From positions 1-36,461 of the IMG/VR virus record IMGVR_UViG_3300042569_001506: a DNA stretch of 36,461 bases; one strand, written 5' to 3'. Under the pieces are notes generated by a model that made no database searches, had not been told where the DNA came from, and was given only the letters and a program-made list of their open reading frames with translations. Made by a program: the position numbers and the translations under genes. This document shows positions 31,130-36,461 of this stretch, piece after piece. How positions within the stretch are numbered: the first letter of the stretch is position 1; the number at the start of each line of letters is the position of its first letter. This stretch comes from a virus.

Positions 31130-31870
31130 ATGAAATACGAAATTAAAGAAATTAAAGAATTTATTTTAAGATGCTATGCAAGCGCAGGGCAAAATTCAAA
31201 TAGTGAGGACGCAGCGCTTTTAATAAATTTATTTTGTAGAGAGGTTGAAACGAATTGGAAAAGGCACATAAGAATTACAAACAAAGGTCAAGAAAATGAA
31301 ATCTGGAATTTGAATGAGATATTTTATTTTATTGATTTAGGACTGTCTAAAGTGTTTGGGGATTACTTTGGGATTAATTTAATCACGTTTAAGCAATTTG
31401 AACACGCTTATTCTAAAAACGAAAATAGTTATTACAGAAAGCAATATTTACTTAAAAACCCATTGCCAGTATTAGAAGCAATAGAACAACATACAGAAAG
31501 TGGCAAAGATGAAATAGTAATTGATGCAATGATAAGCAAGTTAAAATCAAAGAATTATACAGATGCAGATTTGAACGTATGGTATGATTTTCTCGAACAA
31601 AAAGGAGCAATAAAATTAGATAGATGGAAACAATATGAAAAGGAAGGAGCTGAAAAATACACAAAAGAACTACACAAACGCTCAAATTTCGCACAACATA
31701 ATAATTTAAAGGATTTATATAATGAAATAAAAAAAGCATTAGATTTGGCAAAAGAATTAAAATATGATGTAATTGAATTAACTTACCACTCAAAGGTTCA
31801 TTTTATGGAATTAACTTTTTGCACAGATGAAAATATTAATAAACTAGAAACTTTTTTAAAAATTAAATAA
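31130..31870 (+). CDS. Hypothetical protein, 246 aa
   Basis: 246 aa, charged and helical: IKEFILRCYASAGQNSNSED, LLINLFCREVETNWKR, then KWELKN-free linker regions and RWKQYEKEGAEKYTKELHKR. A C-terminal alpha/beta segment has LAKELKYDVIELTYHS. One base after the YopX stop. No family recognised. Last gene but one before the right cassette array. Confidence 0.5.
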   Translation: MKYEIKEIKEFILRCYASAGQNSNSEDAALLINLFCREVETNWKRHIRITNKGQENEIWNLNEIFYFIDLGLSKVFGDYFGINLITFKQFEHAYSKNENSYYRKQYLLKNPLPVLEAIEQHTESGKDEIVIDAMISKLKSKNYTDADLNVWYDFLEQKGAIKLDRWKQYEKEGAEKYTKELHKRSNFAQHNNLKDLYNEIKKALDLAKELKYDVIELTYHSKVHFMELTFCTDENINKLETFLKIK

Positions 31871-31875
31871 ACTAA

Positions 31876-32055
31876 ATGGAAAAAGAACTCAAAGAACTTT
31901 TAAAGCTAAAAGAAAATGTAGTAAGATGGAATATGTGCGCTGAACTCGATGAAAGGCTAGGAGTAGACCCAACTAAATCAAATGAAAGTGCATTGTTTTA
32001 CGAGCAGGAATTGAATAGTAAATTGAAAAAGATTGTTGAAACTTATGGGAAATAA
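31876..32055 (+). CDS. Small helical protein, 59 aa
   Basis: ATG 31876, TAA 32053-32055: MEKELKELLKLKENVVRWNM, ELDERLGVDPTKSNESALFY, then a helix ending KKIVETYGK. No family recognised. Its TAA lies in AAATAAC, the R'' box of attC-like site 3. No matching GTTATTT start lies upstream, so this is probably a phage gene next to the insertion point rather than a cassette gene. Confidence 0.6.
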   Translation: MEKELKELLKLKENVVRWNMCAELDERLGVDPTKSNESALFYEQELNSKLKKIVETYGK

Positions 32056-32136
32056 CGACGTTTGCAGATAAGCGAAGGCACAAATAGCGTTGGCATTGTG
32101 CGAGGGATTTGGGCTTTTGCTTATGTGCTGTTATGT
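32050..32136 (+). other. attC-like recombination site 3
   Basis: R'' AAATAAC (32050-32056) overlaps a stop codon; left arm 32064-32084 (GCA, then ATAAGC, then AAGG.ACAAAT); right arm ~32107-32128 (ATTTGGGCTTTT, GCTTAT, then TGC); one base; R' GTTATGT (32130-32136). Arm layout, including the G/G mismatch between the GCA/TGC and AT-rich blocks, is the same as site 1 although sequences differ. Left spacer 7 nt, right spacer 1 nt. Confidence 0.68.
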
Positions 32137-32183
32137 GTCTGTAATTTTTTTAAACTTTTGTGCGTAGACTTTTAAATTATAAT

Positions 32184-32993
32184 ATGAAAACAATAACATC
32201 AATTTCAGGAGGTAAAACCTCTGCTTACTTAGCGAAACACTATCCAACCGATGAAAATATATTTGCATTGATTAGGATTGAAGATAGGAGATGCACTCCA
32301 AAGGATAAAGCATTGGTGCAAAAGATTAGCGATAAAATAGGAATGGAATTTATAGCTACTGCCGAAAGTGATACTACATTAACATTAATGTTTGATTTGG
32401 AGCAGTTACTTGGTAAAGAGATAATTTGGGTTACTGGCGATACTTTTGAGCAAGTGTGCCTAAAAAGAAAAGCATTACCAAACTTAATGATGAGATTTTG
32501 CACTACTGAAATGAAGATGAAACCAATATTTGAATTTTGCCATAATCATTTTGGAATGGTTGAAATGAATATCGGATTTAGATTTGATGAAATGGAACGT
32601 GCTAATAGCCAAAATACGAAGTTTAAGACTATTACAGGGCAAAGTGCTAATGGTAGAAACAAATGGACTGAAATAGAATGGAGAACTTGTAAATATCCAT
32701 TGATAGAAAACAGAATAAGCCATTACCAAGTAGCACAATGGGCAAATAAAACAGATTTGATATTTCCACCTGATAGTAATTGTGTTGGTTGCTTTTGGAA
32801 AAATCCACAACAACTTAGGAAAAACTTTGATGATGAAAGTTTGAAAATGCAATGGTTCGCAGATATGGAAACAACACTAAAACGCAAATGGAAAAAAGAA
32901 ATGAGTTATGAGAAAATAAAAACTATTGGACTGCAACAAGATTTCTACTTCGGAACCGGAAGCGGATGTCAAGCAGGATTTTGTACCGACTAA
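32184..32993 (+). CDS. PAPS-reductase-like PP-loop ATPase / sulfotransfer enzyme
   Basis: 269 aa from ATG 32184 (an ATG 24 bases upstream adds MRRLLNYN without support). The PP-loop SISGGKTSAYLAK (6-18) binds ATP/adenylate; MMRFCTTEMKMKP (102-114) corresponds to the RxCxxxLK-type loop of PAPS reductase-like enzymes; a CVGC pair (200-203) and two late Cys (CQAGFC) could bind iron-sulfur or zinc. The family adenylates and transfers sulfur or reduces PAPS; phage members are linked to DNA or RNA thio-modification. Substrate unknown. The partner gene in the same cassette acts on nucleosides, so a base modification is plausible. Confidence 0.82.
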   Translation: MKTITSISGGKTSAYLAKHYPTDENIFALIRIEDRRCTPKDKALVQKISDKIGMEFIATAESDTTLTLMFDLEQLLGKEIIWVTGDTFEQVCLKRKALPNLMMRFCTTEMKMKPIFEFCHNHFGMVEMNIGFRFDEMERANSQNTKFKTITGQSANGRNKWTEIEWRTCKYPLIENRISHYQVAQWANKTDLIFPPDSNCVGCFWKNPQQLRKNFDDESLKMQWFADMETTLKRKWKKEMSYEKIKTIGLQQDFYFGTGSGCQAGFCTD

Positions 32994-33010
32994 CTTTAAA
33001 ACAATATAAA

Positions 33011-33412
33011 ATGAAACAAAAAGTGTATTTAGCAGGTGGCTTTAAAAGCGACTGGGCAAACGAAGTAAAAAAGTGTTCTGATAATTTCCAATGGATAAAC
33101 CCAAAGGATAAGGAATATAAGAACGGAGAACGAATTGTAATGAATGTAAACGAATACGGAAAGTGGGATTTACATTTTATTAAGCAATGTGATATTCTGT
33201 TTGTTTATGTTGAAAGAACAAATACAAGTTGTATTGGATTATGCTGTGAAGCGGGATTTGCAAAAGGATTAGGTAAAACTGTAATTACAATTTTAGAACC
33301 TAACCACGAAACAATTAAAGATGCTTACTTGTCTTTTATAACACAAGTATCTGACATTGTATTTGAAGATTTAGAAAGTGGCATCAACTATTTAAAATCG
33401 TTTGCAGTATGA
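33011..33412 (+). CDS. Nucleoside 2-deoxyribosyltransferase-like protein
   Basis: 133 aa from ATG 33011. MKQKVYLAGGFKSDWANEV is the first strand and phosphate-side loop; KWDLHFIKQCDILFVYVERT and CIGLCCEAGFAKGLGKTVIT hold the Asp and the catalytic-type Glu (E-x-G-x-A) of the nucleoside deoxyribosyltransferase / DUF4406-like superfamily. It would cleave or exchange bases on (deoxy)nucleosides or nucleotides. It lies 17 bp after the PAPS-reductase-like gene, in the same cassette. Confidence 0.78.
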   Translation: MKQKVYLAGGFKSDWANEVKKCSDNFQWINPKDKEYKNGERIVMNVNEYGKWDLHFIKQCDILFVYVERTNTSCIGLCCEAGFAKGLGKTVITILEPNHETIKDAYLSFITQVSDIVFEDLESGINYLKSFAV

Positions 33413-33457
33413 TTGTTAGTACGGTGCGGTGGGAAAAAAAGTTTAAAAAAATTATTG

Positions 33458-33512
33458 CACATAACGTATGGTGCTATAAAATCGTTTTAATGTTTTATAG
33501 CACGTGTTACCT
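33458..33512 (+). other. attC-like recombination site 4
   Basis: R'' CACATAAC (33458-33465), 5-nt spacer, left arm GTGCTATAAAA (33471-33481), 11-nt loop, right arm TTTTATAGCAC (33493-33503; perfect 11-bp stem), 2-nt spacer, R' GTTACCT (33506-33512). Shortest of the four, same orientation, no T-run after it. Confidence 0.72.
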
Positions 33513-33579
33513 GCTGGTGCGGTTTATTTAGCAGGATTTTGATTTGAAAACGAATAGAAAATTTAAAAAGTTTTAGAGT

Positions 33580-34293
33580 ATGAAATATATGGGAAGTAAA
33601 AATCGGATAGCAAAAGAAATACTACCGATAATGCTAAAAGAACGAGGGCAAAGAACTTGGGTAGAGCCTTTTGTTGGAGGTGGAAATATGATTGATAAGG
33701 TGCAAGGCAAAAGAATAGGTGCAGACTTAAATGAATATGTAATTGCATTGCTAAACGAAATGAGCAAATCTACTTTTGTTGCACCTGCAATTAGCGAAGA
33801 AAAATATAACGAGTTAAAATCGAACAAAGATTTATACGAAAAATGGGTTGTTGGTTATGCAGGAACTCAATTAAGTTTTGGTGCTACTTGGTTTGGAAGT
33901 TATAGACGAGATAATTTAGGTAAAAGAAACTATTGCTTAGAAGCACAAACCAATGTAAATAAACAAAGCAAAAGCCTACAAGGTGTTGAGTTTATACATA
34001 GTAGTTACGATAGTTTAGAAGTGCCTGAAAATAGTTTTATTTACTGCGACCCACCATACCAAACCATAGCAACAAAAGGAAAGTATAAAGACGATTTTAA
34101 CCACGAAATATTTTGGCAATGGTGCAGAGATATGGTAACAAAAGGACACATAGTTTATGTAAGTGAATATAATGCACCTAATGATTTTGAGTGTGTTTGG
34201 CAAAAGGAAATTAACCAACGAATGAATAACAATGTTGAAACAAGTAAAGCGGTGGAAAAACTTTTTAAATTTTCTAACACAAATGTTCAATAG
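33580..34293 (+). CDS. DNA adenine methyltransferase, Dam/D12 class
   Basis: 237 aa. MKYMGSKNRIAKEILPIM is the FxGsK-type start of D12-class N6-adenine methylases; motif I VEPFVGGGN (28-36) binds SAM; motif IV CDPPY (156-160) is catalytic. The family methylates adenine, often in GATC. Slightly shorter than E. coli Dam (278 aa). Orphan: no cognate nuclease nearby. It is the only gene in the last cassette of the right array, matching the left array where a DPPY methyltransferase is also last. Confidence 0.92.
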   Translation: MKYMGSKNRIAKEILPIMLKERGQRTWVEPFVGGGNMIDKVQGKRIGADLNEYVIALLNEMSKSTFVAPAISEEKYNELKSNKDLYEKWVVGYAGTQLSFGATWFGSYRRDNLGKRNYCLEAQTNVNKQSKSLQGVEFIHSSYDSLEVPENSFIYCDPPYQTIATKGKYKDDFNHEIFWQWCRDMVTKGHIVYVSEYNAPNDFECVWQKEINQRMNNNVETSKAVEKLFKFSNTNVQ

Positions 34294-34312
34294 TAGTAGT
34301 GTCGTAGCACTT

Positions 34313-34321
34313 GCAGGTAAC
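34313..34321 (+). other. R''-like box ending the right cassette array
   Basis: GCAGGTAAC, the exact reverse complement of the cassette start at 33506-33514. It is followed by TACTTTATTTACGCAACA, which resembles TAGTAAATTTGCGAATA after the left array's box (1658-1674). Between here and 34350 there is only a SD-less leader. Confidence 0.55.
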
Positions 34322-34349
34322 TACTTTATTTACGCAACAAAACCAAATT

Positions 34350-34574
34350 ATGAATATATCAATATCAAATAATTACGATTTGAAATGGAATGTTTTAGGC
34401 TATCCAAGTTTAGCTATTACATCATGCAGTAAAATAATAAACACTCGCACAGGAAAAATCAAAAAGAAGTGTTTAAATGGTGGCAGTATCGGATATTGGC
34501 TGGATGCAAAAACTTTTAAAAAATTAGATGACATCAATAAAATTGCCATCAAAAAACAATATTGTCCTTTTTAA
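34350..34574 (+). CDS. Hypothetical protein, 74 aa
   Basis: 74 aa from ATG 34350; an in-frame TTG start at 34311 is rejected because it lies in the R'' box. MNISISNNYDLKWNVLGYPS, NTRTGKIKKKCLNGGSIGYW, LDAKTFKKLDD: a small beta-rich basic protein with the 'N.RTGK..K....GG..GYW' pattern common in small early proteins of Bacteroidota phages, function unknown. First backbone gene after the right array. Confidence 0.6.
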   Translation: MNISISNNYDLKWNVLGYPSLAITSCSKIINTRTGKIKKKCLNGGSIGYWLDAKTFKKLDDINKIAIKKQYCPF

Positions 34575-34593
34575 TAATCAAAAACAAACAAAA

Positions 34594-34890
34594 ATGAAAC
34601 TAGCAAAACCAACAACTGCACTAACAGAGGTGCTTTATGAACTGCTCACAAAGAAAAGTATAAGCAATGCAGATTTACCTTATATGTGGGGATTCCGTTC
34701 AAGAATAAGCAATTTAACTACTAAGTATGGTATTCAGCTAAATTCTACTATGATAACTGCTAAAAATAAGCATGGTAGAGCTTATTCATACGTACAACAT
34801 CAGTTAATGAAAAGAAAAGATGCTTTAAAAACCTATAATAAACTTATAGGAAATGAAAAAAAAGAAATTATCAAATATTTTAAAAAATAA
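34594..34890 (+). CDS. Winged-helix-like DNA-binding protein, 98 aa
   Basis: 98 aa from ATG 34594. TALTEVLYELLTKKSISNAD, then RSRISNLTTKYGIQLNSTMI and RAYSYVQHQL form a helix-helix-turn-helix followed by a beta wing, as in small phage wHTH proteins. The C-terminus is a basic helix (ALKTYNKLIGNEKKEIIKYF). Likely a transcription regulator of the adjacent genes; AGGGT repeats lie right behind it. Confidence 0.55.
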   Translation: MKLAKPTTALTEVLYELLTKKSISNADLPYMWGFRSRISNLTTKYGIQLNSTMITAKNKHGRAYSYVQHQLMKRKDALKTYNKLIGNEKKEIIKYFKK

Positions 34891-34895
34891 CCGAT

Positions 34896-34941
34896 AGGGT
34901 ATAAAATCGTACTAAATCATATAATTAACACCCTTTAGGGT
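34896..34941 (+). promoter_or_regulatory. Operator- or iteron-like AGGGT repeats
   Basis: AGGGT occurs at 34896-34900 and 34937-34941 in direct orientation (each followed by A-rich TA[TC]AAA), and as ACCCT at 34930-34934, making a small palindrome ACCCT-TT-AGGGT. They lie in the 72-bp gap between the wHTH gene and the DnaA-domain gene and may be binding sites for either product. Confidence 0.4.
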
Positions 34942-34962
34942 ACAAACTAAAACAAACAAACT

Positions 34963-35631
34963 ATGCAATATCAAAGCAAAATAAACAATATCTTAGCTGA
35001 TGTTATAAGAGGAACTAGAAACGAAATACAATACACAATTACAGATGCTAATTATGATATTCACAATATATTTAATGGTAAAGTAACCCCAGAAATACTA
35101 GAAAAAACAAGCACTATTGATTATTTAATCAATGAATCTTGTTCAGTATTTGGCATACAAGATAGAGAAGAAATATTTAGTCCATCTAGGAAAAGAGCTA
35201 GGGTATTAGCTAGACAAACTTGTATGTATTTGCTAGACAAATATAGAGCTGGAACTTTAGAGCAAATAGGTAGAATGTTTGGAGGTCGAGACCATTCAAC
35301 AGTTATTCATAGCAAAAATGCAATTCAAAATATAATTGATGTTGAAGATGCTTTTTATGATAAGGTTGCATTAGTAGAAGAGAGACTTGTTGAATACATG
35401 AACTCGTCTAATAAGGCAATAAATGTAACAGAATTAACGCCACCAAAACCACCTTTTAACATACATTTGCTTGTTGAAAAAATAAATCAAATTAGACATA
35501 AGCAATTATTTTCAGTAGACCCTGAATTAATAAAATCTAGTAAAATTGAAAAAGGTACGTGTGATATAATTTTGTCTTTAATAAAAGAAATAAGTAATGA
35601 ACAAGAGGCAACTATACTATCAAGCAAATAA
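34963..35631 (+). CDS. Protein with a DnaA domain IV-type DNA-binding motif
   Basis: 222 aa. Residues ~77-118 read RKRARVLARQTCMYLLDKYR then TLEQIGRMFGGRDHSTVIHS, the DnaA C-terminal signature (basic loop, helix, then GGRDHSTV) that reads DnaA boxes. There is no AAA+ ATPase domain: the rest is an unrelated N-terminal ~70 and C-terminal ~100 residues. It could bind host-type DnaA boxes to recruit or block initiation. It lies within the early/replication set and its 3' end overlaps the next gene by 35 bp. Confidence 0.85.
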   Translation: MQYQSKINNILADVIRGTRNEIQYTITDANYDIHNIFNGKVTPEILEKTSTIDYLINESCSVFGIQDREEIFSPSRKRARVLARQTCMYLLDKYRAGTLEQIGRMFGGRDHSTVIHSKNAIQNIIDVEDAFYDKVALVEERLVEYMNSSNKAINVTELTPPKPPFNIHLLVEKINQIRHKQLFSVDPELIKSSKIEKGTCDIILSLIKEISNEQEATILSSK

Positions 35632-35860
35632 AGAACGAATAAAAGCAAAGCAAAGGGAATGGAGAGCTAAAAATCCAGACTTAGTATATGCGAGTAAAAT
35701 TCATTTTAGAGCTAAATATCAAAAAGAATTACATGATGTTTACATTAAGGAGGTAATTGTAAACAAAAAAGGTTTTAAAAGAACTGAAATAACTCCAGAA
35801 CTAATTGAAATTCAAAGAAATATTATAAAATTAAGTAGATATGCTAAACGAACTAAATAA
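35597..35860 (+). CDS. Basic hypothetical protein, 87 aa
   Basis: 87 aa. N-terminal basic helix of the 'YYQANKERIKAKQREWRAKN' type seen at the ends of phage nucleases and homing enzymes, followed by DVYIKEVIVNKKGFKRTEIT and PELIEIQRNIIKLSRYAKR. No catalytic motif. Probably DNA-binding. Overlaps both neighbours (35 bp and 20 bp), so it is translationally coupled. Confidence 0.6.
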   Translation: MNKRQLYYQANKERIKAKQREWRAKNPDLVYASKIHFRAKYQKELHDVYIKEVIVNKKGFKRTEITPELIEIQRNIIKLSRYAKRTK

Positions 35861-36044
35861 AGCCTTATTAGGGCAAATAAAGAAAATTGAATCTGAAAAG
35901 AATTTAGATACTGAAGTGTTAAAATCAAAAGAAATTTGTAGATTGAGCAATCAAGTTATAAATTTGCATAAGTTAAATTTAGAAGCTCAAAAGCTGGAAA
36001 ATTTGGGAGATGTGAAAGCGTTACATGAATTTTTTAAAAAGTAA
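35841..36044 (+). CDS. Hypothetical helical protein, 67 aa
   Basis: 67 aa: MLNELNKALLGQIKKIESEK, LKSKEICRLSNQVINLHKLN, a long charged coiled coil ending HEFFKK. This is similar in style to small regulatory phage proteins; no family named. The last + gene; its stop codon touches a 26-bp palindrome. Confidence 0.55.
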   Translation: MLNELNKALLGQIKKIESEKNLDTEVLKSKEICRLSNQVINLHKLNLEAQKLENLGDVKALHEFFKK

Positions 36045-36069
36045 ATTCGTGATTCGCGAATTGCGAATT
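36044..36069. repeat. 26-bp near-perfect palindrome
   Basis: Centred on 36056/36057 with core ATTCGCGAAT; only the GT/TG pairs at positions 7-8 from each end break symmetry. It is followed by a small hairpin GTATT-ATAA-AATAC (36070-36083). There is no T-run, so it looks like a dimeric-protein binding site or a weak bidirectional stop between convergent genes. 36084-36189 holds nothing else convincing. Confidence 0.6.
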
Positions 36070-36189
36070 GTATTATAAAATACTCATATATAGGTTATAA
36101 ATTCTACAATGATGCTTAATATCTACATAAAGGTAAATATAGTAAGTAATAATCAACAATATAACCTGCTCGATAAGTTGCACTATAAC

Positions 36190-36461
36190 TTATTTAATTA
36201 CAACTATTTGCTTTCTGTTTTTGCCTTCATTATAACTTATATGAACCCAACTGAAATTATACTCATTAATAAGTTGGTCATATTCTAAATTATCTTTTGC
36301 CCATTCAAATATTTTTTTATTTTCTTGTATGCTACCAGCATCAATATCAATAGCTTGACCTTTCAAATGTTGCGAATTTTTAGCACCGCCTACTTTTCTA
36401 TTTAATTCTAAAGACCTAAAAAAACTACTAACTCTTAATGGTTTGCCATAAAATTCTCTAA
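36190..36461 (-). CDS. Endolysin: M15-family peptidase (partial, N-terminus outside window)
   Basis: The frame is open from the window edge to TAA at 36192-36190 (90 residues). It carries the M15 D-Ala-D-Ala carboxypeptidase-like zinc signature: LRVSSFFRSLELNR, NSQHLKGQAIDIDA (the SQHxxGxAxD zinc-binding motif) and SWVHISY (third zinc His). Such enzymes cut the peptide cross-links of peptidoglycan and act as phage endolysins. The true start lies beyond base 36461. Confidence 0.92.
   Translation of the reverse strand, partial: REFYGKPLRVSSFFRSLELNRKVGGAKNSQHLKGQAIDIDAGSIQENKKIFEWAKDNLEYDQLINEYNFSWVHISYNEGKNRKQIVVIK

Larger units (their letters stand above)
32131..33506 (+). mobile_element. 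Integron-like cassette with two genes (PAPS-reductase-like, deoxyribosyltransferase-like)
   Basis: Runs from the G^TT of site 3 (32130/32131) to that of site 4 (33506/33507). Start GTTATGTG (32130-32137) and end R'' CACATAAC (33458-33465) are exact reverse complements (8/8). Two genes in one cassette suggest that their products act together. Confidence 0.65.
33507..34321 (+). mobile_element. Terminal cassette of the right array (Dam-type methylase), attC truncated
   Basis: Start GTTACCTGC (33506-33514) and end GCAGGTAAC (34313-34321) are exact reverse complements, with a further GTGC/GCAC match after two mismatches (13/15 over 33506-33520 and 34307-34321). As in the left array, no hairpin arms or R' follow; phage-type sequence begins at once. 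Confidence 0.58.

Noticed and set aside
31130-31870. This 246-aa gene and the 59-aa gene as a further cassette
   Set aside because: No GTTATTT-type start complementary to the AAATAAC R'' box is found upstream, so a cassette boundary cannot be supported.
36109-36288. A ~59-codon + strand frame at the right edge
   Set aside because: It is antisense to the clearly conserved M15 peptidase; the peptidase carries the zinc motif, so the + frame is a shadow.
1-36461. The window as a complete circular genome
   Set aside because: A partial - strand endolysin leaves the right edge and a partial unrelated + strand gene enters at the left edge; joining them does not restore either gene.

Overview
The window is 36.5 kb of AT-rich DNA from a tailed, siphovirus-type bacteriophage (or prophage) of a Bacteroidota host, probably Flavobacteriia-like. 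The evidence is a full head and tail gene set (TerS, TerL, portal, head morphogenesis protein, scaffold-like protein, major capsid candidate, 1007-aa tape measure, tail fibre). Starts lack Shine-Dalgarno sequences. At least eight promoters fit the Bacteroidota pattern TTTG/TTG, 19-20 nt, TAnnTTTG/A. Both ends are cut: a partial + strand gene begins at base 1 and a partial M15 peptidase (endolysin) runs off base 36461. No tRNA, rRNA, CRISPR, phage integrase or integron integrase is visible.

Layout. 1-1657: a gene array with integron-like recombination sites, ending in a DNA methyltransferase. 1727-3646: a + strand operon (NinB-like protein, two glycosyltransferases). 3635-6155: tail fibre and lysis genes on -. 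6231-7322: major capsid on -. 7523-10841: a + strand block with a possible -1 frameshifted gene, unknown structural-type proteins and a C5 methyltransferase. 10838-27660: the long - strand late operon (transcribed right to left: ParB-methyltransferase, TerS, TerL, HNH, tape measure, tail proteins, portal, head proteins). 27696-29321: - strand early or middle genes, including an SSB-tail-like protein with an in-frame stop. 29496-32055: + strand early genes with a structured leader. 32050-34321: a second integron-like array (PAPS-reductase-like + deoxyribosyltransferase-like; Dam-type methylase). 34350-36044: + strand DNA-binding and replication-type genes, including a DnaA-domain-IV protein. 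36190-36461: endolysin on -.

The main discovery candidate is the pair of gene arrays. Four hairpins (121-193, 529-614, 32050-32136, 33458-33512) have attC architecture: R'' ending in TAAC close to a stop codon, a 5-7 nt unpaired spacer, a long imperfect stem, a 1-2 nt spacer, then R' GTTA. For all four cassettes, the bases at the cassette start are the reverse complement of the R'' box at that same cassette's end, as expected if each was once a circle with one attC. Both arrays end at a bare R'' box followed by a similar backbone motif. The cargo is mainly DNA-modification enzymes. Together with two backbone methyltransferases the phage has four, suggesting evasion of host restriction by exchangeable cassettes.

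A second theme is promoter classes. Five - strand promoters before structural genes read (T/C)TTGCA, 19-bp spacing, TATATTTA, with A where other promoters here have G, suggesting a late-gene variant. Also notable are a likely SSB gene split by TGA, a nine-T slippery run followed by 101 open codons in the -1 frame, a portal with a zinc-finger-like insertion, and a tail-fibre N-terminal module duplicated as a stand-alone 56-aa gene.
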